A stretch of DNA of 64,000 bases from Protula sp. h YS-2021 (Eukaryota > Annelida > Polychaeta > Sabellida > Serpulidae): contig OX457032.1 of the NCBI GenBank assembly GCA_949752745.1, forward strand, positions 12,659,543 through 12,723,542, read 5' to 3'. Within the stretch, counting starts at the first letter, position 1, and the number at the start of each line of letters is the position of its first letter. Under the pieces are notes generated by a model. That model saw only the letters and a program-made list of their open reading frames with translations. It did no database searches and was not told where the DNA came from. Positions 49,733 to 61,389 of this stretch are shown here, one piece after another. The translations under genes and the position numbers were made by a program.

Positions 49733-51239
49733 AAGTAGCTTGTCCGATGATAAACCGTGGGAAAGGGAACTACAGACTGTTCGAGTTTTTGTGAAAAAAA
49801 ACCACTGGGTTTTCGGCCGTGATAAAAGATCTTTATGAACTGGAAAAGCGCTAACAGAAATAATTATGTATATATTTTTGTTGGGCAGAAAATTCACAAG
49901 TATTGGTTTGAAAATATGCGATTGATTTTGTTTACTTTCCCCTGAAGACATGAAAAATAAAATATTACAAATTTCCGCGATTTCGGCAAACGCGTTTTTA
50001 TGACAGAAGTTTGGGTACTACAGTTATATTTGAGAATTTTCTGCCCTGCTATCTATCTATAGGATTGCTACGATGAGGTTTATTCAGTTTTGCTTTATTG
50101 CTTGCATGTTGAACACAAAAGAGTGGCGCGGTGCTTTCTTGATTTAATACCTCCCAGAAACAGTGAAAAAAACACCAACTCCAGCTTGATAGTGGCGACG
50201 AGAATTTAAAGATACAGTTTATTTTGATATTTAGTCTTAGGTAAGTTGGTTTTCGTCCCCAGTGCACATTTCACTGTGAAAATAATCATGTGAATTTTTG
50301 ATAAATCGTAAAAAAGATTTTTCTCGAATTAAATGCAATGTAATAATAGCTGTTGTGCTGGATGCATTCAACTGAACCGATATACTAATATTAAAGGTAG
50401 ACATGGCAATTTTCCGCCAGTGCTAATAGATAAACTGACTCGGCAATATATCCAGTATTTTAGATATATTGCGCCCTCATTATCTCGAACTCTGATATCT
50501 CAAAGTTATGGTTATACCGGAGTCCCCAGCCCCTCACCCCCTTCCCCCAACTACCTCAAGTCTCCATTTTTTTCTTATATTATTCCCAGCAAATTGTCGC
50601 TTATTTCAGCCCCTTGTTATCTCGGAAAAAAAAAACGGTTGCTTCGAGATAACGAGGGGCGTTGTTCCGGTGTAAACTGGCAGATTACGTAAGGGCCAGA
50701 TTGGTTAGAGATTTGTCGCCATCTTTTTATTACATAACTGTGAGTAACTAAATTGTTTAGGCTTAAAACCACTTTTCTTCTCTTTCACTCCTGTGTGACA
50801 CTGTAGTTGGGAATATTTTATGTTTTTAGAAATTAAATTTATTAAGTTTGATAATGTAGTGAAGGAAAAGCGATTTGGTTTGTTTCTTGTATAGCGGAGG
50901 CTTAGAAATCATGTTTCAAAACTGCTTTTGTTCTCTCGCTTTGTTGACGCTGCCGTCACGAAACCTTTCAAATATTTCAAACGTTAACTGTTGTACAATA
51001 CCGGAGCACAATTAACCAAACCTTTCTCCCTTTGGTAACATTGGAAATGAGACTCTTGGTGGCTAGTTCCATTATAACGAGTTCGCGGCCCCGTGTAAGG
51101 AGCGGGCGCTCGAGATCTGTATCCTCAGTGTGTACTGCCAACCGCTAACGGCAATTACTGGCCGACCTAACTTCTTTTAATTTTTTTCCTGCATTTTCCT
51201 CTCACTTGACTAACACGTTTATATTCCACTGCACACTGT
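49733..51239. other. upstream flank of the plus-strand tetraspanin; no gene recognised
   Basis: Includes a stretch at 50460-50660 with inverted 'TTATCTCG' and 'CGAGATAACGAGG' text resembling degraded pogo/Tigger-type termini. No promoter element could be assigned. Confidence 0.35.
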
Positions 51240-51435
51240 TAAGTATCGTAGTACACACTGGTTAGTGTCGTAGGGCACATTGGTTAGTGTCGTAGTACAC
51301 ACTGGTTAGTGTCGCAGTACACACTGGTTAGGGTGTCGTAGTACACACTGGTTAGTGATGTAGTACACACTGGTTGGTGTCGTAGTACACACTGGTTAGT
51401 GATGTAGTACATACTTGTTTGTGTCGTAGTGCACA
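51240..51435. repeat. ~21-bp minisatellite, ~9 copies
   Basis: Units of GTAGTACACACTGGTTAGTG followed by a short variable joint. Degraded 'ACACTGG' and 'ACTGGTA' phrases continue to about 51740. Confidence 0.9.
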
Positions 51436-51982
51436 CTGGTAGAGCTGCTGATACTTTGTGGTATCGCTACCAGTACAGCGATACCACAGAGTATCGCTAT
51501 ACTCTATTGATAGAGCTGGAATGATGCTGGTGGAGAAACTGTTGCACACTGGCCGTCTCTGGTACACAATGACACACCTCTATACTGGCAGAAAAACCTG
51601 TACTCTGTTAGTTGTATGTAGCACTCTGGTGGAGGTAGAGGTCTTTGTATGCTGGTACTGATACTTGTAAACTGATAGAGGTATACTTATGCATAGTGGT
51701 AGATGTTACAATGCGTACTGATACAGGTGCTAGTACGCTTCCCAATGGTACTGGCACTAACATATAGGAGTGCTAAGGCACTCTTATTTGGATAATTATG
51801 CAGGAATTGCGGAAGACAATGGCCTTTGGTAACTGCCATAGACGCACACCTGTATATCCAAATTTAAGGTTTCCTCGCAGTTTGTCTTTTTTCCACATCA
51901 TTAAGTATTTTAGATTTAAGTGACGGACTTTTGTTGGCGTCTGTTGACAGGTTTATAGCCCCTATTGGCACGGATCTATAAA

Positions 51983-54900
51983 ATGAGCAGTAATCCCAAT
52001 CTGGATATGAAGTACGACGACCCTTCAGAAGATCCCCGCTACAGCACGCCCGCTCCTAGGGTCGTGGGAAATTTCCCGCCCAGCCCCGTGGAACAAGAAG
52101 TGCGAATCCAGAACCTCAAATATATCTTCTTTGCCTACAACCTTGTCCTGTTTGTGAGTATTTTAAGGGTTGTGTACTTTTGGTATATCGTGTATTATAG
52201 CTTAACGCACCTAAACAATATCTGTGGACCAAAAGGAGCCACTATGATCGAGGCAGTGTGAAAATATTTCACGGTTGTTGTCACCCAAGGGTGTTGGTAC
52301 TACACCTTAAAACAAACTTGCACACAAAAAAAAATTAAATCAGCCAGGAATTATCTCGTTATTCTCAAGTGCTAGCAGGTTGTTGTGGTTTGCATTGTTG
52401 CATCTTGGCAGTGCTGCATCTACGCTTAGTAGCGTTTACACCTTCCGCATTCTACAGCATCTGCCTGACTTGTTTTGAAAGACTGAAAATAATGATCATA
52501 ATGAAAAGAAAGATATTAGTAATATTCATGAACAAAACTAGACACAGAAAAATAAATTAACCAAAAACGTATCTCGATATTCTCAAATGCTAGCAGGTTG
52601 TTGTTGTTTACATTGCTATTTTTGGCAGTGATACATCGGCCCTGCTAAGCGTTCACGCCTTCCTCACTCACCTGCACCAGGTTAACTTGCTTCAAAAGAT
52701 TGAAAATAATAATAATAACAATATTTATTAATAAATAAATAAATAAACAGTATGAAACAAAAACAAAACACTGATTTCTTTTCAATTGTTTTTGTACACA
52801 GCTTTTCGGTGGTACCGTTCTGGGCATAGGGATATGGATGGCCGTCGACCGAGCCTTCCTTACGTTCATCATCGGCACAGACCTGTACGCCGTCGCCATC
52901 TATATGGTCCTTATAGGCGGCGGCTTCGTCTTCCTCTTCACGGTTCTAGGATGTTTCGGGGCGGTCACTGAGAACCGATGTATGCTCTTCACGGTAAGGC
53001 ACGCACTTTCAAACGACAGACCTGTTAGTTTTTCAGTCTATAATCAGACTCGTATTTAATGACGGAATGTTCAGTCATACTGACAGAATCTTTTACTTTG
53101 ATGCCATATGTTTTACTCTCCTTTAATTATTTTCGAATCCGTTGTTTATGTCTTTGATTGGGCTTTCTTTTTTTGTAGTTTATGGGAATCTTAGCGTTCT
53201 TATTTCTGGTGTTGTTCGTGGGAGCAATCATCGGCATTGTCTTCCAAGCCCAGGTAAGTGTGTGAGTCCTGGTAAGTCAGTGCATTAATCAATCAGCCTG
53301 TGAGTCATAATGCTAATCATACTGAGAGCAGTAAGCAGTCGAGTTGAATCTATTTGTTCCTGTGTAAATGAAAAAATTAACTAACGCGTTGCAGTAGAAA
53401 AAAAGAAAAGCAAAGCAAAGTCCAAGAAAACTGTCGTTTTGTTTGTTTGTTTGTTTGTTTGTTTTTTTTTTTCTATTTAAAAATATCCAGATCGGGGAAA
53501 GTGTACAAGACACGATGGCGGAAACATTGAAGAAAAACTACGCCGTGGATATGCATCACTGGTTCAACAGGCGAGTCACCGAGGCCTGGGACAAAGCGCA
53601 GGAACGGGTAATTTTCCATGACGTCATTCTCCCGTCATTTTCAAGTGTACCAACCTTATTTTAGTAGCTAACCAGTAATTTCAGTTCAGTGTGCTATATT
53701 GAAGGTAGTCCCGGTGTTTTTGTGCAATAACGTTGGGTCTAACCAGTCTTTGACTGTGACATAAATTTCACGTGTAAAACAAAGTTAAAAGCTCAGAGCA
53801 GTGGAAAACTACTCATTTCCTTGTCTTAGTGTAATTTGTGAATCATTAGTACAGAAAGAGAAGATAACCTTGAAAGTGAAAGCCCTTTTTAGATTCAAAA
53901 ATATGAATGAAGTATATGTTTTATATGGTCTAAATAGTTGTTGTATTTAAGGAGTAAGTCTGTCATAATGTTTCTCAGAAACTCTTTGAAACCTTAGAAT
54001 TGAGCGCGTGTGACATTACGCATTGTGAAAGTGTCAAGTGTAAGCGAATATAAGAAACATTTATTAAATTTTGTGTTAAATTTTGCACTATTTGTTGCCT
54101 TCTGAGATTAAATATTTCCAACATAAACGTGTGCAGTGTATGGGCATTGTTTTGGGTGGTAAGTGCCCCCTAAGTTGTTTGCTGAATACAGCGTTGTTAC
54201 TTTGCATTCCGTATCAATCTTGGTAGCTGGAGTGCTGTGGTGTGGATTCACGGGGCTGGCTTATTTACCAAGAGTCCGAGTGGTTTCGTATCCAAGTGTG
54301 GAATCCAGGTAAAATGCGTCGCGTCTTTTAAATAGGACGTCACCCCTGGAGAATGTCATCCCTTACTTTATTGACTGATTGCAAATACCCAATATTATGA
54401 TCAATATGTGTGAACACTTGATTCAGTTCTTTTACAAATTAAGCTGTTAATGACATAATGGTGAATAGTTCAAATTCCTTGAAATTCTCCTGTTCACAAA
54501 ATCGTTTCCTTCTCCCCTGCCTTAGTGAATGGTTAGGAACTCCTTCCTTGTGCATGTGAAGCTTTGGCAATATGACTGCAGTGTTCAGAAAAGGGACAGC
54601 TTGGTGAAATGTCCTTTGGCATTCTGTTACGTGTGAGAGTTCGCCCACAGCTATGCGCAAATGTGATGGCTTAATATTTCTACAGCATGTGAGTGGTTGG
54701 CAGGGAATCTCACCTAGGGTTACATAAGGGCTTTGTGGAGATTGAGAACAAAAGCGAGCACCAATGATGAAGTCTTTCACTGTGGTGATTGAAGCAGTTG
54801 GAAGTGATCGTAACCAGTGCTGTCGATCTTGCAAGGCATCGTGAAATGCTGAGTAGTCCTAATGTTCTTTTACAGGGTATAGTAATGAAAACACCAGAGA

Positions 54901-57900
54901 TCTTTGGAACAGTTGTTTAACAGTGTTCACTCTCTATGATAATATTAATGTGTTTGAGCTTTCTCTTTCAGGGAGGTAACGGGGCAGACAGACTTAAGGA
55001 AATGTGAAATGTAGTCACACATTATTACGTCCATTAATTGGTGAATAATAATAATAATAATAATAATGCCCTGTCTTGCATTCTTCGGTGTCGCTCGTGC
55101 AGCTGAGGTGCTGTGGGGTTAAGAACGAAGGCTGGTCTGTCTTCAAAGATACGAAGTGGTTCAAAGAACAAGGCGCAATCAACGACGAGCTGGGATTCCG
55201 TCCGGGTTCCGGTACTCACGCGCATGCGCTCGTTAAAACACAACATCCGGATGGATGTAATAATAGAAATACTAACCCATGTCACTTGGTGTATTGTGCG
55301 AATAACTTCCGGGCTTTGTGCTTTTATTTTGTGTTGAACACCGGACTAGCATGTTACTTTGATTTTTTTATATTTTTCTTTCATAAATATTCGCCTAAAA
55401 ATCTAGTGGATTTCGAAGGCACGAGGCAAATTGAAAGGAGTTGTCATTGTGGTTTTTCGATTGCTCGAAAGGAAGAATGGTCTACAAGTGCTTTTAGAAA
55501 CTTTTTACCATTAGTATTTGTCTTGGACTAACATTGTTTACACTTAAATGTTTTCTTTTATTTTCGTTGGGGTATTCTTATCCATTCTGTTCTTGTGCTT
55601 ATGTGTATAACATGAAAAAATAGTTTTAGGTTTGCTAACACTCGCATAAATATTGAGACAGAAGTTGTGTCCATAGATTTTCTTTTTTATTCACATGAAA
55701 AATTTCCAGTAATCGGGACAGGTATTAAATCACTAAAACTTGTATTAAAGCCGTCTTTACTGCATCTGTCACTGGTGAGATTGCCATGCGCGTGACCTTG
55801 CCCGCTATGACGTCATAGCGTGAGAAACTTTTCATGCTCGCCTTAACTTGCATCTCCCCTCGCTGTCATCTCTGTTACCTGGATGGTCTGCCTGAAAATT
55901 GGTGAATCCAACGAAAGCTACAGGTTTATGAGCACAGCAAGTGGATCTTGTGAACTTGCCGATTGTGTGTATACGTTAGTGTTAACTATGGCTTAATCGC
56001 CAAAAAATATGAATTAATGAATAGGAGGTCTGCATGATATCATGTGTAAATCATGCACACCAAGAGGGTTCCGGTGTTGTCCGAAGTACTGTATTCTTTA
56101 TGACACTACAGAGTTCCACATCCTGTCGAACTCCGAAGCTGTACCCAGTATCCGTGGTTATTCACGGTCCGTTGAGTTTGCTTTTTTCATGTGGGATTCC
56201 ATCCGTTATGTGCTCCGCTCTGCTGTGCAGACATAACAGGGCAATAGGGAAGGGGCTAGACAAATTTAGAGCGAAAAAAATGTATGATTTTTATGTTGTT
56301 TATTTGTGGTAGAGGTGTTTCATTTAACAACGTTAATTTATGTACGAAAAACTTATTTAAAACTAAAAGCAGTATTTATTTTATTATTTTTATTATTATT
56401 TTGCGATATTTTCTTAGTGGTTCAAATATTGAAACGGAACTCTTTTTACATTGCAAATATCCATTGACTGCAGCAAAAAAAAAGTCAATGTATAGGATCT
56501 TTGTATCGGCTTTTTTAACCTAGGTACCATTTTTTTCATAGGTACCAGTTAATATGCGTTAGATGTTGTAAACATGTTGTCGTTGTATCGCTACCCCCAG
56601 CCTCAAGAATATGGTATATTGATTTTTTTTACACAAGCATTGTTTCTTGACTAAAGGAACAATTAAAAAACATCAGAAATTGGTTAGAAAAGCAACTTCG
56701 GTGTATAAACAAAACAAAAGAAACAGAATAAAAATAACGTTGAAATACAGTTTAAAAAATCAACACGAATTGTGCAGCCTGTCAGCCTGAGGCGGCTTCT
56801 CGATGCAGAGCATATCACAGGTTAATGTTTTGTGTGTACACTGCCGTTCTAATGTCTTAACAAGCTAACTTATGTTTCTACTTTTTGTTTTTTTTTTCAG
56901 CCAAGTGTGTGTTGTTTAAGCTTTTCGTTGTTTATAGGACATTCATTTTGTCACTCATATGTGTCGCACTCATCTTAGCTATATTTATTTACTTATTGTA
57001 TTTGCATGGAATAGTAACACTTTTTTGTTTTGACTGCAGTCGATGTTCGATAACTCGATCCCCGTAGCAACAAACTAAATATTCGAGATATCGAATATTC
57101 GAGATATCGACTAAGACAATACAGGAAATTATAAAGTATTTGAGTTCTGGCGTATTCCGAGTTATTTCAGTTCGAGGTATCGAATTCGCACTGTACTGCT
57201 GTTAGGGCTGTGTGCCGTCACTCCAAACTTGGCCTTGCTTCCTGACCGGTTCTAGCTAAAGCATGCTCAATATTCCGCACACAGCCTTATATAACCGAAG
57301 CGAAATTAAGTGCAGTGGGTCCTCGTCTTCCCAGTGTGGTCGGGACAGACAGATTTATTTCAAGATATCCTAAGAGGGGAAGGGGTAAACGACTGTAAGG
57401 AAATAAGTTTTTCCGTACTGGTACTTGAAAAAACTTCTAGATAACCGAATGTTCGAGATATTGATGTCTCAGGTAACGAGGTACCACTGTAACTAAATTC
57501 AAATGAATACTAACTTTAATACAAAAATAAGAATTCGACTTTTGAAATGTGCATTTGTTTATTTTGATAGATAAGATATTATTGTGAATTGACATATAAA
57601 TTAAGATTTAAGCAGTGATAACATGTTTAAGTTAAAAACCACTTGAGATGGTGACATGAAAAAAAAAGAAAAAAGAAATAAGACCTTTTCGTTGCGCGCA
57701 TTAAATAGTTTTGGTTGGAGAAATTTAACAACAAACGAAAGAGACCATGAATTTCGTTAATGTTTAAATGAGTGAAGTAAGATGAAATTGCTGATAAGTG
57801 AAAACAAAATTAAATATTAAACTAGTGTAAAACTGATGTATATTGAACACTCTTTCCGGATCGGCAGAAAGATTCATTATGCAGAGATGTTCACGAAAGA

Positions 57901-58350
57901 TCGGTTAATTTCATAAAAGGAAAGGCAGACATTCGAAAAGAGTAGGTTCACTAATGAGAGGTTGTATCCCAGTTAGTTACTGGGACAGAGGCAACAGATT
58001 TTTTGTTTTGTAGAAGTTGTAGTAGTAAGCTTGTTCGAGGATTTTTGCCTTCGTTACTGAAATGTTTTTAAATTGCTTTGTTGAAGTAAATTGTAATATT
58101 TGTTTCATTTTCGCAGTTGGATAAACAAAATAATAATAATAATAATGATAATATAAAACGAAACGTATTCGATTCTTACGCAGTGTATGTCTTTGTTTAA
58201 ACAGAGGATCAGAAGCCTTATGTGCCTAAGTCGTGCTGTGTGAAGGACAGATTCTGGCGGTATGTCAATCTGGATGTCTGTCAAAAGTGGCGGCTCGGAC
58301 CACCCGGATCTCCCGTAGATGGCGCCATAAACAGAGCTGTTTATTATGAC
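51983..58350 (+). CDS. second tetraspanin, paralogue of the minus-strand gene; 3' end not found
   Basis: Exons: 51983-52153 (ATG), 52802-52993, 53179-53253, 53491-53607, then 54227-54308 or 55103-55211, then 58205-58350. Most intron positions and phases match the gene at 28550-38287: 75-nt TM3 exon, 82-nt CCG exon and 146-nt SCC exon in both; here one 192-nt exon replaces the two that encode TM2 there. Product so far about 261 residues: cytoplasmic N-tail rich in Pro, TM1 (YIFFAYNLVLF onward), TM2 (GFVFLFTVLGCFGAV), TM3 (FMGILAFLFLVLFVGAIIG), large loop with CCG, SCC and QK-flanked Cys. The exons for the last loop Cys (GCYS-type) and TM4 were not found before the opposite-strand gene at 60675. 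The gene may continue past it, or be truncated. An acceptor CAG at 51950 suggests a 5' UTR exon. Confidence 0.85.
52353..52720. repeat. ~205-bp direct duplication in tetraspanin intron 1
   Basis: 'TATCTCGTTATTCTCAAGTG', 'CTAGCAGGTTGTTGTGGTTT', 'GCAGTG', 'CTTGTTTTGAAAGACTGAAA' recur in the same order about 205 bp downstream with ~20% differences. Confidence 0.75.
54227..54308 (+). CDS. tetraspanin alternative exon A (plus-strand gene)
   Basis: 82 nt, phase 0 to 1, acceptor TGGTAG, donor GTAAAA. Encodes LECCGVDSRGWLIYQESEW plus FRIQVWNP. Same length and phase as both alternative exons of the minus-strand paralogue. Confidence 0.88.
55103..55211 (+). CDS. tetraspanin alternative exon B (plus-strand gene)
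   Basis: 109 nt, phase 0 to 1, acceptor GTGCAG, donor GTACTC. Encodes LRCCGVKNEGWSVFKDTKW plus a C-terminal extension of nine residues relative to exon A. The donor is the only GT that keeps phase 1, and it is not a strong one, so its 3' edge is less certain. Confidence 0.75.
55803..55820. promoter_or_regulatory. 18-bp palindrome with a CRE-like core
   Basis: CGCTATGACGTCATAGCG is a perfect palindrome around TGACGTCA, the consensus site of CREB/ATF bZIP factors. It is in the intron after the alternative exons. A single site can occur by chance; function is a guess. Confidence 0.35.
57037..57489. mobile_element. pogo/Tigger-like non-autonomous element (candidate)
   Basis: Begins CAGTCGATGTTCGATAACTC and ends GTAACGAGGTACCACTG, an imperfect inverted pair similar to the CAGT..AACCTCG-type termini of pogo-like elements. 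Inner repeats include 'ATATTCGAGATATCGA'. No coding capacity; lies in the last tetraspanin intron seen. Confidence 0.45.
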
Positions 58351-59163
58351 GTAAGTTTCTATATTTTGCATGCGTTGTTTTCGTCACTGCTTGCCATTTC
58401 TACAGGAAATGGACGTTAAAATACACATTTTGAAGGCATTGTCTTTCTTCTGGGGCAATGTACTTGATTTTTTTTTTCGCTTTACCGTGTGCCTTTGTGA
58501 AATACCTGGCAGTTTCACAGGCGTGTACTTTTCTGTCGGCACAAGAGACGTGCGGAATCGATGTTGTCGGGCCGAGGTCGTATGTCACGGGCAGCATTTC
58601 CTTTGTTACAGGACTTAGGTAAATGCTGTAATGTGATTGGTCGATTTTCAAGTCAATGATTTGTTCAATGTTGACGGGAATGCAATGTGTTGTACTTATT
58701 TTGTGATGAAACCTCCAGTGACAAAGCATGAAACTAAAACTAATAAAAGTCAGCTTTTTCTTACCATTCAATATTACTTCATTTTGTCTCAAACTACGTC
58801 AATATCTGCTTAATGAAACATGTTCTTTACATTATTTGTATTTTATTTCGTTGGCCAATTCATCAATGATACACACATAGTTGGTCTTAGCAATCGTTGT
58901 TCTAATGTTACAAGTGTCAAACACAAGACGGTTATTTACATTTCTGTGTCAAGCAATTAAGTCACTTAAAATAGCAATACTTTTGGAACTGGTGTCTTTG
59001 AACAGCACAACTTCGTGAATCACAAATGTCAGTATGACACACTTACAATTTCGCTGACCTCATGTGTAGTTCTGTACCGTAGTTCAGACCAACGCGGTAA
59101 AAAAAAGAGAAAAGAGTCGGTTGTGACGTGATGTCGAATGGCACGGCAGCGTGGATGACATCA
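58351..59163. other. intergenic/intronic; no exon recognised
   Basis: Between the last visible tetraspanin exon and the convergent MFS gene. I searched for the GCYS/TM4 exons by comparison with the minus-strand paralogue and did not find them. A minus-strand AATAAA at 58842-58847 probably serves the MFS gene. Confidence 0.45.
58842..58847 (-). terminator. candidate poly(A) signal for the MFS gene
   Basis: AATAAA on the minus strand, about 320 nt after the stop at 59164. Confidence 0.4.
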
Positions 59164-60675
59164 TCAGTTGTCGTCTGCGTCCGCATCGCCTGACTTATGG
59201 CGGTTGCACTTAGCCAGGCCGTACATGATTGGAAATAGGACAATGTGAGCAGCGCATCCAATCAGAGCCAAGTACAGGACTGACATGTACGTGTGTGTTT
59301 GTAGCAGGTAGCTTGCTAGGGCACTTCCGGTGATGCCACCGAAGGAGCGCCCGAGTAAGATAATGGCTGCCGTCCAGGCCATCGCCGGGATTTGCTCATT
59401 GATCCATAAGAAACATGCCGCGTCGGTCGTTGCCATGGAGAAGGCAGCCATGGCTATGGCAACCAGCATAAGATTGTCGCCAAAACGAGACGCGAAGAGC
59501 ATGAGCGTAAACGAGAGCGATGTCATGATGATATTACTGGAGAGGAACGTGGCGCTGCTCACAAACATGGATATGGGCACACCCAGGAGGCAGCTGACCG
59601 ACTGCGCGGCCCAGAACACGGATGGAGCCAGGGCACCCTTAGATGGCTCCCAGCCCAGTCCCTCGGTTAGGAAAGCTGTGAGGAGACTGACAAAGTTGAC
59701 TTCGTACCACGTGTAAAACATGAAAAATATAAATACCAATACCAGAAGACTTACTCGGAAGGCCGGGTGTGGTTTAGAGAGTATCTTGTCAGTATCCTGG
59801 CCGTTGTGTGTGGCAGAAGAGGCTGCACTTTCGGTTTTGTTTTGCAGTGTCTTCATCTCGTGATTTTCGACAGTTCTTTCTGACTTTGTTGGAATTTTTA
59901 ACACTGTTTGTTTTTCAATCAACGGTTTGTGTTCATCGGCAGATTCCTGACTTTTGTCATAAATAAAGGACACCAGATAGAGTGAGGACATTGCTGCCAG
60001 ATAACACCCTGTTATCACGAAGGGATAGCGCACTGGCGCTAACTCGGCATATTCTGCGTTACTAAGTTTGGATCGCGCAGGCGTCGCCCCTACGTCGCTG
60101 CCCATGGTTTGTGGCAGCCTCGATAAAAACGGTTGCACTATGAACGGGCAAAGAGCGGCCGCAAATGTGAACAGCATGACGCTACAGTGTAGGATAGGGT
60201 CTTTGTATCGGCTCCCGTGCCAGGCGCTCCCGAGAAACGTCTTCATCGACGAAGAGAGGTAACCTTGGCTCAGACTTTGCGCCGACATTAAAATGTAGAA
60301 GCCCGTCAGGTCCAGCCATGGTGCCACAGCGGTTGCTATGCCTTCAATGAAACACGCCACGCCGAACTGAAGCCGGTAGTCGATTCTGTCGTACAGCAGC
60401 CCGCTGAGGAAGACACCGATGAAGAGCGTAACACGCTGATAGGTGAACGTTAATGTTAGCCGAGAAATGTCCGTCTGCAGCAGGTATTTCATGTGCACTA
60501 TCGCCGGGCCCAGCACTGTCATGGCCATTCCTATGGCAAAGTATGTTGCACAAATGGTCCCAGTTGCGAAAACCCGCATTTTCTCGTCTTTTCCCTTTGG
60601 CGAGAATTTTTCCAGTGTTTTCATTAGCCCTTTTTCCGTGGATGGACATGACAGGAAACTGCGTATGGACTTCAT
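59164..60675 (-). CDS. MFS transporter, MFSD4/NaGLT1-like, intronless
   Basis: A single 503-residue frame, near the length of vertebrate MFSD4B (sodium-dependent glucose transporter 1), with about 12 hydrophobic segments and a long charged central loop (~200-285). Family-like features: ATYFAIGMAMTVLGPAIVHM in TM1, FLSGLLYDRIDYRLQFG after TM2, and the W..... DPILHCSVMLFTFAAALCPF stretch matching the LHFSFALGAFLAP region of the family. It would sit in the plasma membrane moving a small solute; substrate cannot be read from sequence. The ATG at 60675 follows no visible splice acceptor. A frameshifted tandem paralogue lies 2.3 kb upstream in the same orientation. Confidence 0.85.
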   Translation of the reverse strand: MKSIRSFLSCPSTEKGLMKTLEKFSPKGKDEKMRVFATGTICATYFAIGMAMTVLGPAIVHMKYLLQTDISRLTLTFTYQRVTLFIGVFLSGLLYDRIDYRLQFGVACFIEGIATAVAPWLDLTGFYILMSAQSLSQGYLSSSMKTFLGSAWHGSRYKDPILHCSVMLFTFAAALCPFIVQPFLSRLPQTMGSDVGATPARSKLSNAEYAELAPVRYPFVITGCYLAAMSSLYLVSFIYDKSQESADEHKPLIEKQTVLKIPTKSERTVENHEMKTLQNKTESAASSATHNGQDTDKILSKPHPAFRVSLLVLVFIFFMFYTWYEVNFVSLLTAFLTEGLGWEPSKGALAPSVFWAAQSVSCLLGVPISMFVSSATFLSSNIIMTSLSFTLMLFASRFGDNLMLVAIAMAAFSMATTDAACFLWINEQIPAMAWTAAIILLGRSFGGITGSALASYLLQTHTYMSVLYLALIGCAAHIVLFPIMYGLAKCNRHKSGDADADDN

Positions 60676-61363
60676 TCCAGGGCTCTATATTAATCTTATA
60701 ATCAAATCCTTTCACAAATGCCTAGAAATGTATCCTTTAGCTTCCAGTAGCAGTTTTTCCCTTCTGCATTATAAGTTTTTTTCAGTTAGTTCAGCAACAA
60801 CCATTATTATTTTTAACTATCATATCCTAACATATGCCGCTGAGTGATTTTTTCTGTTTATTTCCGATGTGATCACGCTGTGTGTAATCGGGACATTTTA
60901 CACAAGTATACATCCAAGCATTTAGTCGTGGGAATCGAGCTGTGTTGTTCCTGTGCCGCGTTCGAACGAATTGAACGCTATCCTTTAATGCGTGCTCACG
61001 TCATTGGGCGTAGCATGTGCGAACCCAAACAAAACAATCTTTTTGTAGATATCGGGCGGTGTCGTTAAAAAAGCACACAGCTAATGGTCTACTTGTGTTG
61101 CTTGGATAAATTGTATTAAAACTACAGATGTTGTTTTAATTGTTCTCCATGTGAATAGCTATTAGAGAACATTAAATATGAGGGGATTATTCAACATTAC
61201 GGCTCCATTGTGCGTAATGGTGCTTGTGTAGAAAGTTGTTTTCCTACAGTTTCAACGCGATCGCTCTCATAATTCACCGTCTCCAGCAGCAGCCAAATTC
61301 AGGGACTCAGAGGGTGTTTTGCCTGTGGTCAACCGTTCTGTTAACTGGTTTTTTGCTGTTTTT

Positions 61364-61389
61364 GGAAGGCCAGCCCAAGCTGGCCTTCC
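61364..61389. repeat. 11-bp perfect stem with CCAA loop
   Basis: GGAAGGCCAGC, loop CCAA, GCTGGCCTTCC. GC-rich and unlike the AT-rich surroundings; possibly the core of a foldback repeat. Confidence 0.7.

Noticed and set aside
54439..54834. 131-residue minus-strand frame between the alternative tetraspanin exons
   Set aside because: No start context, domain or splice signals found; composition is unremarkable.
56040..56160. Possible third tetraspanin loop exon (RCCPKYCILYDTTEFHIL)
   Set aside because: Has CC and a Y..TEF pattern, but lacks the Gly, is four residues short and has no in-phase acceptor. At best a decayed copy.
58518..58610. Possible GCYS-type exon of the plus-strand tetraspanin (GVYFSVGTRD)
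   Set aside because: Follows a CAG, but lacks the Cys in frame, no TM4 follows, and DNA similarity to the paralogous exon is not evident.
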